Shown: positions 1 through 9,074 of the stretch, piece by piece
How the letters are laid out: each line of letters starts with the position of its first letter
Numbering within the stretch: the stretch's first letter is position 1
From: Alphaproteobacteria bacterium
GTDB taxonomy: Bacteria > Pseudomonadota > Alphaproteobacteria > Rhodobacterales > Rhodobacteraceae
Assembly: GCA_030425395.1 (NCBI GenBank)
Contig: JAUIAS010000007.1
Location: 62,001 to 126,000 of the forward strand
Direction of reading: 5' to 3'
DNA length: 64,000 nt
Made by a program: the position numbers and the translations under genes
The notes under the pieces: generated by a model
Seen by the model: only the letters and a program-made list of their open reading frames with translations
What the model was told of the DNA's origin: nothing
Databases searched by the model: none

Positions 1-16
1 GTGATGGATTAAGATC

Positions 17-673
17 ATGACGCGTATTGCCCTCTTTATCGCGGTTGGACTGGGATTGTCGGCCTGTGGAGGCGACAGCGGGCCGGTGTCGTCCAACTTC
101 TTCCGCGAAGCGGGCGCGCAGGCCGATGGCGGCGATTTCGGAAACGCTGCGATGAACAACGTGATGTTTCACACGGGCGAACGCAGCTATGCCGAAAACC
201 TGAACGGGCGATTCGCAACTTCGGTGCCGACAACCGTGAATTTCGCCTTCAACAGCGCCGAACTGGATCAGGCGGGCATGCGCATTCTGGATCAACAGGC
301 CGATTTCATGCGCCAGTTTCCCGAAGTCCGGTTTCGGGTCTATGGACATACCGACGCCGTCGGCAGTACGGGATACAACAAACGTCTTGGCAAGCAGCGC
401 GCGCGCGCGGTCGTCTCTTATCTGGCATCGCGTGGCGTCAGCAAATCCCGGCTTGAGGCTCTGACCTCCTTCGGAGAGGCCCGCCCCCTTGTCGTGACCG
501 AGGAACCCGAAACGCGCAACCGCCGGACCGTGACCGAAGTATCCGGGTTCGTGCGCAGCAATCCGTCGGTGATGGATGGCAAATATGCGCAGATCGTCTA
601 TCGTGACTATGTGCTCAGTGGCGAAGTCGCGACGACCCTGACCGGAACAGTCACCGGCGGCGGCGAAGACTAA
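17..673 (+). CDS. OmpA-family lipoprotein of the tad pilus locus
   Basis: This 218-residue protein is probably an outer-membrane lipoprotein with a peptidoglycan-binding OmpA C-terminal domain. The N-terminus is a lipoprotein signal ending in the lipobox LSAC, with the lipidated Cys at residue 17. The OmpA domain covers about residues 72-172 and includes the core motif GHTDAVGSTGYNKRLG followed by an NRR motif. In roseobacter tad loci an OmpA-like gene usually sits between the secretin (cpaC/rcpA) and cpaE, which fits here. It probably anchors the pilus secretion complex to the cell wall. The bases just before it read as codons ending in TAA at 10-12 and could be the tail of the secretin gene, but too little is visible to claim that. 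Family is clear; the exact tad role is inferred from position. Confidence 0.85.
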   Translation: MTRIALFIAVGLGLSACGGDSGPVSSNFFREAGAQADGGDFGNAAMNNVMFHTGERSYAENLNGRFATSVPTTVNFAFNSAELDQAGMRILDQQADFMRQFPEVRFRVYGHTDAVGSTGYNKRLGKQRARAVVSYLASRGVSKSRLEALTSFGEARPLVVTEEPETRNRRTVTEVSGFVRSNPSVMDGKYAQIVYRDYVLSGEVATTLTGTVTGGGED

Positions 674-869
674 TTCCCTCCCCCCATCGCGAAACGGCGC
701 CTCGGCACCCTTGTGCCCGGCCCGCGCGCGTCGGTTGACAATCAACGGCAAGCCCCTCGCATCGTTCGTTGAAATCCAACAATTGGAGTTTTTTCGCCCA
801 ACTCCTGCCCAGATTCCCGACCACATTCATTTCAAAGGAAAAGCTGCGTCTTTTCCGAGGATGAGCATG

Positions 870-924
870 AAAGACTGCGGGGACAGGCAAAAACGGGGAA
901 TTCACCCGCGCGCCCCCAGTCTTT
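870..924 (+). promoter_or_regulatory. strong leader hairpin between the OmpA gene and cpaE
   Basis: Bases 870-877 plus 879-882 pair with 913-924, giving a 12-bp stem with one bulged C and a 30-nt loop. The stem ends just before the Shine-Dalgarno region (about 927-936) of the gene starting at 946. A short T run follows, so it may be a weak intrinsic terminator, an attenuator or an mRNA-stability element. The rest of the 272-bp gap (674-945) shows no credible gene. Confidence 0.45.
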
Positions 925-945
925 TCGAAAGAAGGGACCAAACCG

Positions 946-2181
946 ATGAGCAGTGGAATGCCACAACCAGAAGCAAGCCCGATCGTGGCCTGCACGGTAA
1001 GCCGCGATGTGCAGAATTTTGATCTCCTTATCGAGGACATGGAAGGCGCTCTTGGAGAGGCTTGGGGCGATCTGAGCTTTGCCGAAGCCCTTGCCTTTTT
1101 TGGGCAGCCCGACGCCGAGAGCCTTGAGTTCATCGCGTTGGCCATGGACGAAAGCGACGAAGAGGATCTCGGCCTTATCGGTGAAATCATAGATCAGGCC
1201 CGCGCCCGCAATATCCGCGTGATCCTGATCGCCGAAGACGTGACACCCGCCGCCCTGCATCAGCTTTTGCGCAAGGGAGCCGATGAATTCGTGCCCTACC
1301 CGATCCCCGAGGGCGAATTGCAGCTTGCCATTGATCGGCTCAAAGCGCCCGAACCCACCCCCGAGGTGCGCCGCGAAAGCGCAACCTTGAATACGGGCGT
1401 GGCCAAGCAGGGTGCCGTGATCGTAACCCATGGGCTGGCAGGTGGTGCGGGTTCCACAACCGTTGCAGTCAATCTGGCATGGGAATTGGCAAATATCGAC
1501 GGCGACGACGCCCCCAGCGTGTGCCTGATCGACCTTGATCTGCAATTCGGATCGGTTTCCACGTATCTTGATCTGCCGCGTCGCGATGTCGTGTTTGAAA
1601 TGCTGTCCGACACCGAATCCATGGACGAAGAAATCTTTGCGCAGGCTTTGCTGAGCTATGAGGACAAACTCCAGGTTCTCACATCGCCGGCGGAATTGAT
1701 CCCGCTGGATTTCATCAACAGCGAAGATGTCGACCGTATCGTGGAAATCGCACGCCACCATTTTGATTATGTCGTGATCGACATGCCATCGACCCTTGTG
1801 CAATGGAGCGAAACCATCCTTCAGGCGGCGCATGTGTATTTTGCGATCCTTGAACTGGACATGCGGTCCGCGCAGAACACGCTTCGCCTCAAGCGGGCGC
1901 TGCAATCCGAGGATCTGCCGTTCAACAAACTGCGCTTTGCGTTGAACCGTGCACCCAAGTTCACCGATCTGAGCGGCAAGAGCCGTGTCAAGCGGATGGC
2001 GGAAAGCCTTGGCATCTCGATCGACCTGCAACTGCCCGATGGCGGCAAGCAAGTCACCCAAAGCGCCGACCACGGCATGCCGCTGGCATCTTCTGCGGCC
2101 AAGAGCCCGCTGCGCAAGGAAATCGCCAAGCTCGCTGCCTCCATGCACGAGCTGGGCAAATCCGACGCCAAGGCGGCCTGA
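946..2181 (+). CDS. cpaE: CpaE/TadZ-like pilus assembly ATPase-fold protein
   Basis: This 411-residue protein has a receiver-like N-terminal domain (about 14-130) and a MinD/ParA-type domain from about 155. TadZ/CpaE proteins localise the Tad secretion machine at the cell pole. The P-loop region reads HGLAGGAGSTT at residues 162-172: the glycine-rich loop is kept, but both lysines of the deviant Walker A motif (KGGxGKT) are gone (Ala165 and Ser170). ATP may be bound weakly or not hydrolysed. The ATG at 946 follows an AGAAGGGA-type ribosome site. The gene sits 20 bp ahead of cpaF in the same operon. Function is assigned from family and context. Confidence 0.88.
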   Translation: MSSGMPQPEASPIVACTVSRDVQNFDLLIEDMEGALGEAWGDLSFAEALAFFGQPDAESLEFIALAMDESDEEDLGLIGEIIDQARARNIRVILIAEDVTPAALHQLLRKGADEFVPYPIPEGELQLAIDRLKAPEPTPEVRRESATLNTGVAKQGAVIVTHGLAGGAGSTTVAVNLAWELANIDGDDAPSVCLIDLDLQFGSVSTYLDLPRRDVVFEMLSDTESMDEEIFAQALLSYEDKLQVLTSPAELIPLDFINSEDVDRIVEIARHHFDYVVIDMPSTLVQWSETILQAAHVYFAILELDMRSAQNTLRLKRALQSEDLPFNKLRFALNRAPKFTDLSGKSRVKRMAESLGISIDLQLPDGGKQVTQSADHGMPLASSAAKSPLRKEIAKLAASMHELGKSDAKAA

Positions 2182-2201
2182 GACTATCCGGGATAAAGTA
2201 A

Positions 2202-3680
2202 ATGTTTTCGAAGTATAAAAAGAGCTCTGTTGCCACCGCGACCAAGGTTCGCGCCCGGCCCGATACCAGCGAGGTCAAAAAGACCATCGCCCCCAAAACC
2301 GTGGCCCCGGTCGAATCAGCCCCAAGAACACAGAACGTGAACAGCCTGCGTCGGCCCATGCCGACGCGCGCCGCAGACCCCAACAGCGGTGAAAAGGAAC
2401 GCAAGCGCCGCGAGCGTATGCAGGAAATCAAGCTGGAGCTGCACCGCGGACTGCTGGAAAACCTGAACCTTGCAGCCCTTGAACGCGCAACCGAAGCGGA
2501 ACTGCGCACCGAGATCAGCACCATCGCCGGTGAGATCCTCGAAGAAAAAGGCATCGTTCTCAACCGTGAAGACCGTCAGCAGATCAACAAGGAACTGTAT
2601 GACGAGGTGACCGGTCTCGGCCCGCTCGAAACACTGCTTAAGGATGAAACGGTCAGCGATATTCTGGTCAACGGCCCCCAGCAGATCTTTGTAGAACGCG
2701 AAGGCAAGCTGGAGCTGAGCGAAATCACCTTCAAGGATGAAAAGCACCTGCTGCGGATCATCGACAAGATCGTTTCGGCCGTGGGTCGGCGCGTCGATGA
2801 ATCCAATCCCTACGTCGACGCACGCCTTCAGGACGGCAGCCGCTTTAACGCGATGGTCGGCCCGATTGCCGTTGACGGATCGCTGGTGTCGATCCGGAAA
2901 TTCAAGAAAGACAAGCTCGGCATTGATGATCTGGTGAACTTTGGTGCCTTCACCGAGGAAATGGCCGCCTATCTTCAGGCAGCGGTCGCGACCCGCTTGA
3001 ACGTCATCGTGTCGGGCGGCACAGGGTCGGGCAAAACGACAACGCTCAACGCTCTGTCGTCTTTCATCGACAATGCCGAACGCATCCTGACCATCGAAGA
3101 CACCGCGGAATTGCAGCTTCAGCAGACCCACGTGGGCCGCATGGAAAGCCGCCCGCCAAACGTCGAGGGCAAAGGCGAAGTGTCGCCCCGCGATTGTCTC
3201 AAGAACGCGCTGCGGATGCGCCCGGACCGTATCATCGTGGGTGAAACCCGCGGTGCCGAGGTGATCGACATGTTGCAGGCGATGAACACCGGCCACGATG
3301 GGTCCATGACAACGATCCACGCCAACTCTGCCCGTGACGGGGTGAGCCGCCTGGAAAACATGATCGCGATGGCTGGCATCGAGATGCCCCTGAAGGCGGT
3401 GCGCAGCCAGATCTCAAGCGCCGTCAACCTGATCGTTCAGGCCAGCCGTCTCCAGGACGGGTCCCGGCGGATGACCTCGATCACCGAAATCACCGGCATG
3501 GAAGGCGACGTGATCTCGATGCAGGAAATCTTCCGCTTCCAGCGCACCGGCCTGACGCCCGACAACAAGATCATCGGTCATTTCACCGCGACGGGCGTGC
3601 GCAGTCATTACTCAGAACGTTTCAAGATGTGGGGCTTTGATCTGCCTTCGTCCATCTATGAACCCACGAAACCCAACTAA
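2202..3680 (+). CDS. cpaF: CpaF/TadA secretion ATPase
   Basis: This is the hexameric VirB11/PulE-type ATPase that drives Flp pilus extension and retraction at the inner membrane. The 492 residues begin with a charged, low-complexity N-terminal arm (about 1-75), then a three-helix region and the ATPase core. Walker A is GGTGSGKT at residues 272-279. The Asp box [14 protein letters not shown], the Walker B region around [16 protein letters not shown] and the His box SMTTIHANS follow in the usual order. Length and motif order are typical of CpaF. It lies between cpaE and tadB with short gaps, so it is co-transcribed with them. Assignment is secure. Confidence 0.97.
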   Translation: MFSKYKKSSVATATKVRARPDTSEVKKTIAPKTVAPVESAPRTQNVNSLRRPMPTRAADPNSGEKERKRRERMQEIKLELHRGLLENLNLAALERATEAELRTEISTIAGEILEEKGIVLNREDRQQINKELYDEVTGLGPLETLLKDETVSDILVNGPQQIFVEREGKLELSEITFKDEKHLLRIIDKIVSAVGRRVDESNPYVDARLQDGSRFNAMVGPIAVDGSLVSIRKFKKDKLGIDDLVNFGAFTEEMAAYLQAAVATRLNVIVSGGTGSGKTTTLNALSSFIDNAERILTIEDTAELQLQQTHVGRMESRPPNVEGKGEVSPRDCLKNALRMRPDRIIVGETRGAEVIDMLQAMNTGHDGSMTTIHANSARDGVSRLENMIAMAGIEMPLKAVRSQISSAVNLIVQASRLQDGSRRMTSITEITGMEGDVISMQEIFRFQRTGLTPDNKIIGHFTATGVRSHYSERFKMWGFDLPSSIYEPTKPN

Positions 3681-3691
3681 GGACAGGTCGC

Positions 3692-4654
3692 ATGAATGCA
3701 GAACCAATCATCTATGGCCTGATCTTTGTCGGCGTCCTTGCGCTGGTCGAAGGGGTCTATCTCGTGGCCTTCGGCAAGTCGATCAGCCTGAACAGCCGGG
3801 TGAACCGTCGGCTTGAAATGCTCGACAAGGGCGCGGGCCGCGAACAAGTGCTGGAACAACTCCGCAAGGAGATGCAGCAGCACATGAAATCAACGGAAAT
3901 CCCGTTGTATTCCATGCTTGCCGAAAAGGCACAGAAAGCGGCGATCGAATTCACCCCGCGCCAGTTGATCATGTTGATGATCGGGCTGGCCGTGGTGGCC
4001 TTTGTCGGACTGACCGTTGCGACAAAAACCGAGATTGTCATCCGCTCGCTTCTGTCCGTCGCGATTGGCGTGGGTGCGATTTACATGTGGATCAGCCACA
4101 AGGCCAAGAAACGCATCGGGATGCTCGAAGAACAATTGCCCGATGCGGTGGAACTGATGGTGCGCAGCCTTCGCGTGGGCCACCCGTTTGTGTCCGCCAT
4201 CCAGATCGTGGCCAAAGAGGTGCAAGACCCGCTTGCCACCGAATTCGGGATGATCGCGGACGAATCCGCCTATGGCCGGGACATCGGGGAAGCTCTCAAG
4301 GAAATGGCGGAACGGCTCGATATGCAGGATCTGCGCTTTCTCGCGGTTGCGGTGACGATCCAGCAGCAGTCGGGTGGTAACCTTGCCGAAATTCTGGCCG
4401 GACTGGCCAAGGTGATCCGCGCGCGGTTCCGTTTGTTCCGCCGGGTCAAGGCCATCACCGCCGAAGCGCAGTGGTCGGGCAAGTTTCTGTCGGGCTTTCC
4501 GCTGATGGCGCTGGTCGCGATCCAGATTCAGGATCCCAATTACTATGACGACGTCATGGATCACCCCTATTTCATGCCCGCATGTGTCGTGGTCGCCGTG
4601 TTGCTGACAATCAACCTGATCGTCATGCGCTGGCTCACGGACATCAAGGTTTGA
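3692..4654 (+). CDS. tadB: TadB inner-membrane platform protein
   Basis: This 320-residue type II secretion F-domain protein pairs with TadC to form the inner-membrane platform on which the CpaF ATPase acts. It has an N-terminal membrane segment (about 5-25), a central pair of membrane segments near 90-135, a cytoplasmic T2SSF helical domain (about 150-280) with the stretch DAVELMVRSLRVGHPF, and a C-terminal membrane segment near 295-315. It starts 11 bp after cpaF and is followed 15 bp later by tadC. Family and order are canonical for tad operons. Confidence 0.94.
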   Translation: MNAEPIIYGLIFVGVLALVEGVYLVAFGKSISLNSRVNRRLEMLDKGAGREQVLEQLRKEMQQHMKSTEIPLYSMLAEKAQKAAIEFTPRQLIMLMIGLAVVAFVGLTVATKTEIVIRSLLSVAIGVGAIYMWISHKAKKRIGMLEEQLPDAVELMVRSLRVGHPFVSAIQIVAKEVQDPLATEFGMIADESAYGRDIGEALKEMAERLDMQDLRFLAVAVTIQQQSGGNLAEILAGLAKVIRARFRLFRRVKAITAEAQWSGKFLSGFPLMALVAIQIQDPNYYDDVMDHPYFMPACVVVAVLLTINLIVMRWLTDIKV

Positions 4655-4669
4655 TCGGAAGGAAACGGT

Positions 4670-5638
4670 ATGCTTGATACGATCAACGCCATTCTGACAT
4701 CGCAACTGGGGGAGTTCGGCCCATTGATTGCGGTGGGTGTGCTGGGGCTGTTTCTGATCCTTCTCACCATCCCCTTCCTGCTCAACCGGCCCGAAGACCC
4801 GCTGAAAAAGCTGAACCGGGATCAGCAGGAAAAGGCGAACGACGGCAAGCCCAAGAAAGAACGGCTGCGTCAGGGCGGCCGCAACGAGCAGCTCGAGAAA
4901 TTCGCGACCTTTCTGGAACCTCAGAACGTCGATGAACTGTCGGCAATTCAGCTCAAGCTGACCCAGGCCGGGTATCAATCCCGCGATGCGGTGCGGATGT
5001 TCCACTTTGCCCAGATGGCCCTTGGCCTGCTCGGGTTGGTTGCGGGCGTGGTGTATGTCACCTTCCTGTCCGGTGGTCAGATCACCGAAACCAAAGACCT
5101 GATCATGTACACGATCGGACCGGGCGGCGTGGGGTATATGTTGCCCAAGTATCTGGTGAACAAGCGCGTTGATAAACGCCAGACCGAGATTTCCTCGGGC
5201 TTTCCAGATGCGCTGGACATGATGCTGGTATGTGTCGAAGCCGGTCAGTCGCTGGATCAGTCGATTATCCGGGTGGCGCGGGAACTGCGCAGCTCATATC
5301 CATCGCTGGCCGACGAATTTGAAATCGTGGCGTATGAAATGAAGGCCGGCAAGGACAAGCAGACCGTCCTGCGCGACATGGGCACACGCTGCGGGGTGCA
5401 GGATGTTTCGTCCTTCGTTACCGTCCTGATCCAGTCCGCCGCGTTCGGTACATCCATCGCAGATGCGCTGCGCGTCTATGCGGGGGAAATGCGTGACAAA
5501 CGGGTGATGCGCGCGGAAGAAGCGGCAAACAAGTTGCCAACCAAGATGACGCTTGCCACTATGATGCTCACTGTTCCGCCGTTGCTCATCATTCTGGTTG
5601 GCCCGTCGATCCACGGCATCACGCAGATGGGACAATAA
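4670..5638 (+). CDS. tadC: TadC inner-membrane platform protein
   Basis: This is the second T2SSF-domain platform protein of the Tad machine, 322 residues. An N-terminal membrane segment (about 18-40) is followed by a charged linker, two membrane segments around 110-165, the helical F domain with DALDMMLVCVEAGQSLDQ near 182-199, and a last hydrophobic helix at the C-terminus. TadC normally lies directly after TadB and is equal in size, as here. A GGAAGG-type ribosome site precedes the ATG. Confidence 0.94.
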   Translation: MLDTINAILTSQLGEFGPLIAVGVLGLFLILLTIPFLLNRPEDPLKKLNRDQQEKANDGKPKKERLRQGGRNEQLEKFATFLEPQNVDELSAIQLKLTQAGYQSRDAVRMFHFAQMALGLLGLVAGVVYVTFLSGGQITETKDLIMYTIGPGGVGYMLPKYLVNKRVDKRQTEISSGFPDALDMMLVCVEAGQSLDQSIIRVARELRSSYPSLADEFEIVAYEMKAGKDKQTVLRDMGTRCGVQDVSSFVTVLIQSAAFGTSIADALRVYAGEMRDKRVMRAEEAANKLPTKMTLATMMLTVPPLLIILVGPSIHGITQMGQ

Positions 5639-5667
5639 CGCAGAGCCCAAACACGCAAGGCCACCGA

Positions 5668-6240
5668 ATGATCCACCACCGCGACGCGCGCCCCTTACTG
5701 GCCAGACTGGCCGTTTTGGGCGCGCTTGTCCTTGCCCTGACCGCATGTGACGCGCAGCCCGCATCGCGCGCGGCAGACCCCGCGCGCACAGATCAATCCA
5801 CCAGCAGCGACGCCAAGCTGGGCCATCTTCTGGTGCAGGCTGGCGAATACGATCAGGCCATAGATGCGTTTACCCGCGCCGCACTGGACGACGGCCTGAC
5901 CGCCGAAATCCTCATGGGGTTGGGATCGGCCAACATCGGTCTGGGTCGTCTGGGTCAGGCCGAAACCATGCTGCGGGAGGCCACCGAAAAAGCCCCGGAA
6001 TGGGCCGAGGCATGGAATAACCTTGGTGTTGTATTGATGGAACGGGACAAAATACCCGAAGCCACGCTGGTGTTTCGCAAGGCTTATGCCCTCGACAATG
6101 GCGAAAGTGACTCAATCCGCGATAATTTACGCTTGGCACTCGCAAAATCCGAAAATCCTGATAATAATATTGACAAAAAGCAGACCTACAAATTGGTGCG
6201 GCGCGGCAACAGCGACTATGTGATCCGCAAAGTCCAATAA
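5668..6240 (+). CDS. tadD: TadD-like TPR lipoprotein (first copy)
   Basis: A 190-residue lipoprotein with the lipobox LTAC (Cys27) and two to three tetratricopeptide repeats at about 45-150, including the typical AWNNLGVVLMERDKIPEA. TadD proteins are outer-membrane pilotin-like factors of the Tad secretion system. The last 80 bases are clearly more AT-rich than the rest and encode an Asn/Asp/Lys-rich tail. It is 29 bp after tadC and 30 bp before a second TPR lipoprotein; such tandem copies are common in roseobacter tad operons. Which copy is the true TadD cannot be told from sequence alone. Confidence 0.85.
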   Translation: MIHHRDARPLLARLAVLGALVLALTACDAQPASRAADPARTDQSTSSDAKLGHLLVQAGEYDQAIDAFTRAALDDGLTAEILMGLGSANIGLGRLGQAETMLREATEKAPEWAEAWNNLGVVLMERDKIPEATLVFRKAYALDNGESDSIRDNLRLALAKSENPDNNIDKKQTYKLVRRGNSDYVIRKVQ

Positions 6241-6270
6241 GATCGGGCAAGAGCAGTAGAGGACGCAGAC

Positions 6271-7122
6271 ATGCGCCAGGGCATTTTCCTTTCGGCTACT
6301 ATCGTGGCCGCGTTGGGTGTTGCAGGCTGTGGCAAAACGGACGACGAAACCTCGGTCGAACGCGCCTTTCAGGATGTCAACGTGGTGGACGAAACCAATC
6401 TTGGGGACGTCATGCTGACCGTGGCAGACCCCAACGAAGCCGTCGCCTATTTCGCACGCACCGCCAAGGACAACCCCGACCGCATCGACGTGCATCGCGG
6501 ATTGGCCATTTCGCTGGTCCGCGCCAAACGCAATGCCGAAGCGGTGGCCGCCTGGTCGCGGGTTGCCAAAATGGAAGGCACCAACAATGACGACGCGGTG
6601 GACCTTGCCGATGCCTTGATCCGCAACGGCGAATGGGAACGCGCGGAAAAGGTGCTGGATTCCGTGCCGCCCACGCACGAAACCTATAAACGTTACCGCC
6701 TTGAGGCGATGATCGCCGACAGCAACCGCGAATGGGACAAGGCCGACAGCTTTTACGAAATCGCCGTTGGGCTGACCACGCGGCCATCGGGCGTGATCAA
6801 CAACTGGGGATATTCCAAGCTGACACGGGGCGAATTTGCCGAAGCAGAACGCCTGTTCGGGGATGCGATCCGTCAGGACGACACCTTGTTCACCGCCAAG
6901 AACAACCTCGCCCTGGCGCGCGGCGCACAGCGCAACTATGCCCTGCCCGTCGTTCCAATGAGCCAGATCGAACGCGCGCAATTGCTGCATACGCTGGCCC
7001 TGTCCGCGATCAAGCAGGGCGATGTGCAGATCGGCAAAGGGTTGCTCCGCGACGCCATTGACACCCATCCCCAGCACTTCGAAGAAGCCGTGCGCGCGCT
7101 GCGCGCCCTCGAAAGGGCCTGA
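6271..7122 (+). CDS. TadD-like TPR lipoprotein (second copy)
   Basis: This 283-residue protein starts with a lipoprotein signal (lipobox VAGC, Cys20). TPR-like helical repeats run from about 50 to 280; RIDVHRGLAISLVRAKRNAE and SGVINNWGYSKLTRGEFAEA are recognisable repeats. It is longer than the preceding TPR lipoprotein and likely works in the same outer-membrane step of Tad pilus assembly. The stop is 6 bp before the prepilin peptidase start, so translation is probably coupled. Confidence 0.83.
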   Translation: MRQGIFLSATIVAALGVAGCGKTDDETSVERAFQDVNVVDETNLGDVMLTVADPNEAVAYFARTAKDNPDRIDVHRGLAISLVRAKRNAEAVAAWSRVAKMEGTNNDDAVDLADALIRNGEWERAEKVLDSVPPTHETYKRYRLEAMIADSNREWDKADSFYEIAVGLTTRPSGVINNWGYSKLTRGEFAEAERLFGDAIRQDDTLFTAKNNLALARGAQRNYALPVVPMSQIERAQLLHTLALSAIKQGDVQIGKGLLRDAIDTHPQHFEEAVRALRALERA

Positions 7123-7128
7123 TCGCGG

Positions 7129-7629
7129 ATGCAGATGGCCTTTCCGGCATTCGCGGCCTGGGTGTTTCTGCCCTTTGTGCTGCCGTTGTGTTTCTATGCC
7201 GCCTTCACCGATCTCAAGGAAATGCGCATCACCAACCAGATGGTTGTGGCCTTGGCCGCCGTATTCGTGGTCATCGGCCCTGTTGCACTGGGGTGGTCCG
7301 ACTATGGCGCGGGGCTGATCCGCATGGTGATTATGCTGATCGCGGGCATCGCATTGAACGCGGGCGGCGTCATGGGGGCGGGCGATGCGAAATTTATCGC
7401 CGCCGCCGCGGGGTTCATCCTGCCGCCGGACCTGCAACTGGTCGTTCTGATCCTGTCTGCCAATCTTCTGGCCGCCGTGGTCACCCACCGGCTTGCAAAA
7501 CACACGCCCCTGCGCCGGATCGTTCCCGACTGGAAAAGCTGGGAGGCCGGGCGCAAGTTTCCCATGGGCCTTTCGCTTGGCACGTCGCTGGCGATCTATC
7601 TGGGGCTGGCGGCTGTCTTCGGCAGCTAA
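7129..7629 (+). CDS. cpaA: prepilin peptidase CpaA/TadV
   Basis: This 166-residue inner-membrane aspartic peptidase belongs to the short, methylase-free type IV prepilin peptidase class that matures Flp pilins. The first catalytic Asp is in YAAFTDLKEMRITN (residue 25) and the second is in the GxGD motif GAGDAKF. Several hydrophobic segments cover nearly the whole chain. In many tad loci this gene is next to flp at the start of the operon; here it is near the end, so a second peptidase may lie outside the window. Confidence 0.92.
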   Translation: MQMAFPAFAAWVFLPFVLPLCFYAAFTDLKEMRITNQMVVALAAVFVVIGPVALGWSDYGAGLIRMVIMLIAGIALNAGGVMGAGDAKFIAAAAGFILPPDLQLVVLILSANLLAAVVTHRLAKHTPLRRIVPDWKSWEAGRKFPMGLSLGTSLAIYLGLAAVFGS

Positions 7630-7689
7630 TTTCCCTGTCCGCGCCATAAACTGGCCGCAAACCTCGGCCAGATTGGGTGCATCTGACAC

Positions 7690-9018
7690 ATGCACGCGGG
7701 CTTACCAATGAACATGCAGGTCCGGGGCATCACCGCCCCTCCGCAACCCACCAGTCTTGAAGATTGTCGCCTGCCGATGGTGTTGATGCGGGATATCCTG
7801 CTCAAGACCATCTTTCGGCGCAACTGCAGCACCATTCGCGAAATCGCCAAGGCAATCTGCCTGCCAGTCACGGTAACGCAGGAACTTGTGGACCGGACCC
7901 GAAACCAGAACCTTCTTGAGGCGACAGGCTCCATGTCGGCCACGGCCAATGGCGAAATGGGCTATCAACTGACCGATGCGGGCAAGGCGCGCGCCCTCGA
8001 TGCGCTGGGACAATCGGAATATTTTGGCGCGATGCCGGTGCCGCTTGATGTGTATTCGGAACAAATCCGGCGTCAGTCCGTGCGCAACATTCAGATCACG
8101 CGAGATCAGTTGGTCGGCGCGATGGGCGGTCTGGTTCTGCCCGACACCCTGATCGGCAGCCTTGGCCCCGCCGTCAGCGCGGGCCGCTCCATCCTGATGT
8201 ATGGCCCGCCCGGCAACGGCAAGTCATCCATTGCCAACGGCATCCGCAAGGCGATGGGCGATGCGATCTATGTGCCCCAAGCCATCGAATATTCCGGGCA
8301 GGTCATAACGGTCTATGATCCGATCGTGCACACGCTGGCGGCCCTTCCCGAAGACGACCCGAATGCGCTGCGCCGCACCGGCACGCGGTATGATACGCGC
8401 TTTGTCTATTGTGACCGTCCCACCGTGGTTACGGGCGGTGAATTGTCCCTTGATATGCTGGATCTCAGCTATAACCCGACCGCGCGCACCTATCAGGCGT
8501 CGTTGCAGATGAAATCCACCGGCGGCATCTTTATCGTTGACGACCTTGGCCGTCAGAAAGAACCACCACAGGCGCTGGTGAACCGCTGGATCGTTCCGTT
8601 GGAAGAAAACCGTGATATCCTCGGCCTGCAATCGGGCGAGAAATTCGAAGTGCCGTTTGACACGCTCGTGGTGTTTTCAACCAACTTCCATCCCAACGAG
8701 ATCTTTGATCAGGCCGCGCTGCGGCGGATCTTTTTCAAGATCAAGATCGACGGCCCCAGCCAGGAGAATTTCCTCAAGATCTTTGCAATGGTCGCCCGCG
8801 CGCGAAAAATGCCGCTGGACGAAGACGCGTTGCTCTACCTTCTCAAGGTCAAATATCCGACCATCGACAACGTCTATGCCAATTATCAGCCGGTGTTCCT
8901 CATCGACCAGATGCGCGCCATCTGCGAATTCGAAGGCATCCCCTATCAAATGAGCCGCGACCTGATCGACCGGGCATGGGGCAACATGTTCCTGCGCGAC
9001 GAAAAGATCGTGAAATAG
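7690..9018 (+). CDS. winged-helix-like/AAA+ ATPase linked to the tad locus
   Basis: A 442-residue protein of unproven function that closes the tad operon. Residues about 30-110 look like a winged-helix domain (REIAKAICLPVTVTQELVDR, then a wing-like GYQLTDAGKARAL). The AAA+ domain has Walker A GPPGNGKS at 172-179 and a Walker B-like FIVDDLGRQ near 280. Downstream residues keep sensor-like features (VVFSTNF). Similar proteins recur at the end of roseobacter tad loci, which suggests a regulatory or remodelling role in pilus assembly, but I know of no characterised member. The start could also be the ATG at 7708. Confidence 0.75.
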   Translation: MHAGLPMNMQVRGITAPPQPTSLEDCRLPMVLMRDILLKTIFRRNCSTIREIAKAICLPVTVTQELVDRTRNQNLLEATGSMSATANGEMGYQLTDAGKARALDALGQSEYFGAMPVPLDVYSEQIRRQSVRNIQITRDQLVGAMGGLVLPDTLIGSLGPAVSAGRSILMYGPPGNGKSSIANGIRKAMGDAIYVPQAIEYSGQVITVYDPIVHTLAALPEDDPNALRRTGTRYDTRFVYCDRPTVVTGGELSLDMLDLSYNPTARTYQASLQMKSTGGIFIVDDLGRQKEPPQALVNRWIVPLEENRDILGLQSGEKFEVPFDTLVVFSTNFHPNEIFDQAALRRIFFKIKIDGPSQENFLKIFAMVARARKMPLDEDALLYLLKVKYPTIDNVYANYQPVFLIDQMRAICEFEGIPYQMSRDLIDRAWGNMFLRDEKIVK

Positions 9019-9074
9019 AGCCTGCAGGGCCTGCGCACCTTTGACCACGCTGACAGGGACGATAGATACGTTCC

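Noticed and set aside
735-763. TTGACA-like -35 in the gap before cpaE
   Set aside because: No acceptable -10 hexamer is found 16-18 bp downstream (the bases there read ATCGTT), so I do not call a promoter.
6127-7695. 522-codon open frame on the minus strand across the second TPR lipoprotein and prepilin peptidase
   Set aside because: It spans the complements of two real tad genes and their short gap, has no recognisable domain, and its composition is typical of shadow frames.
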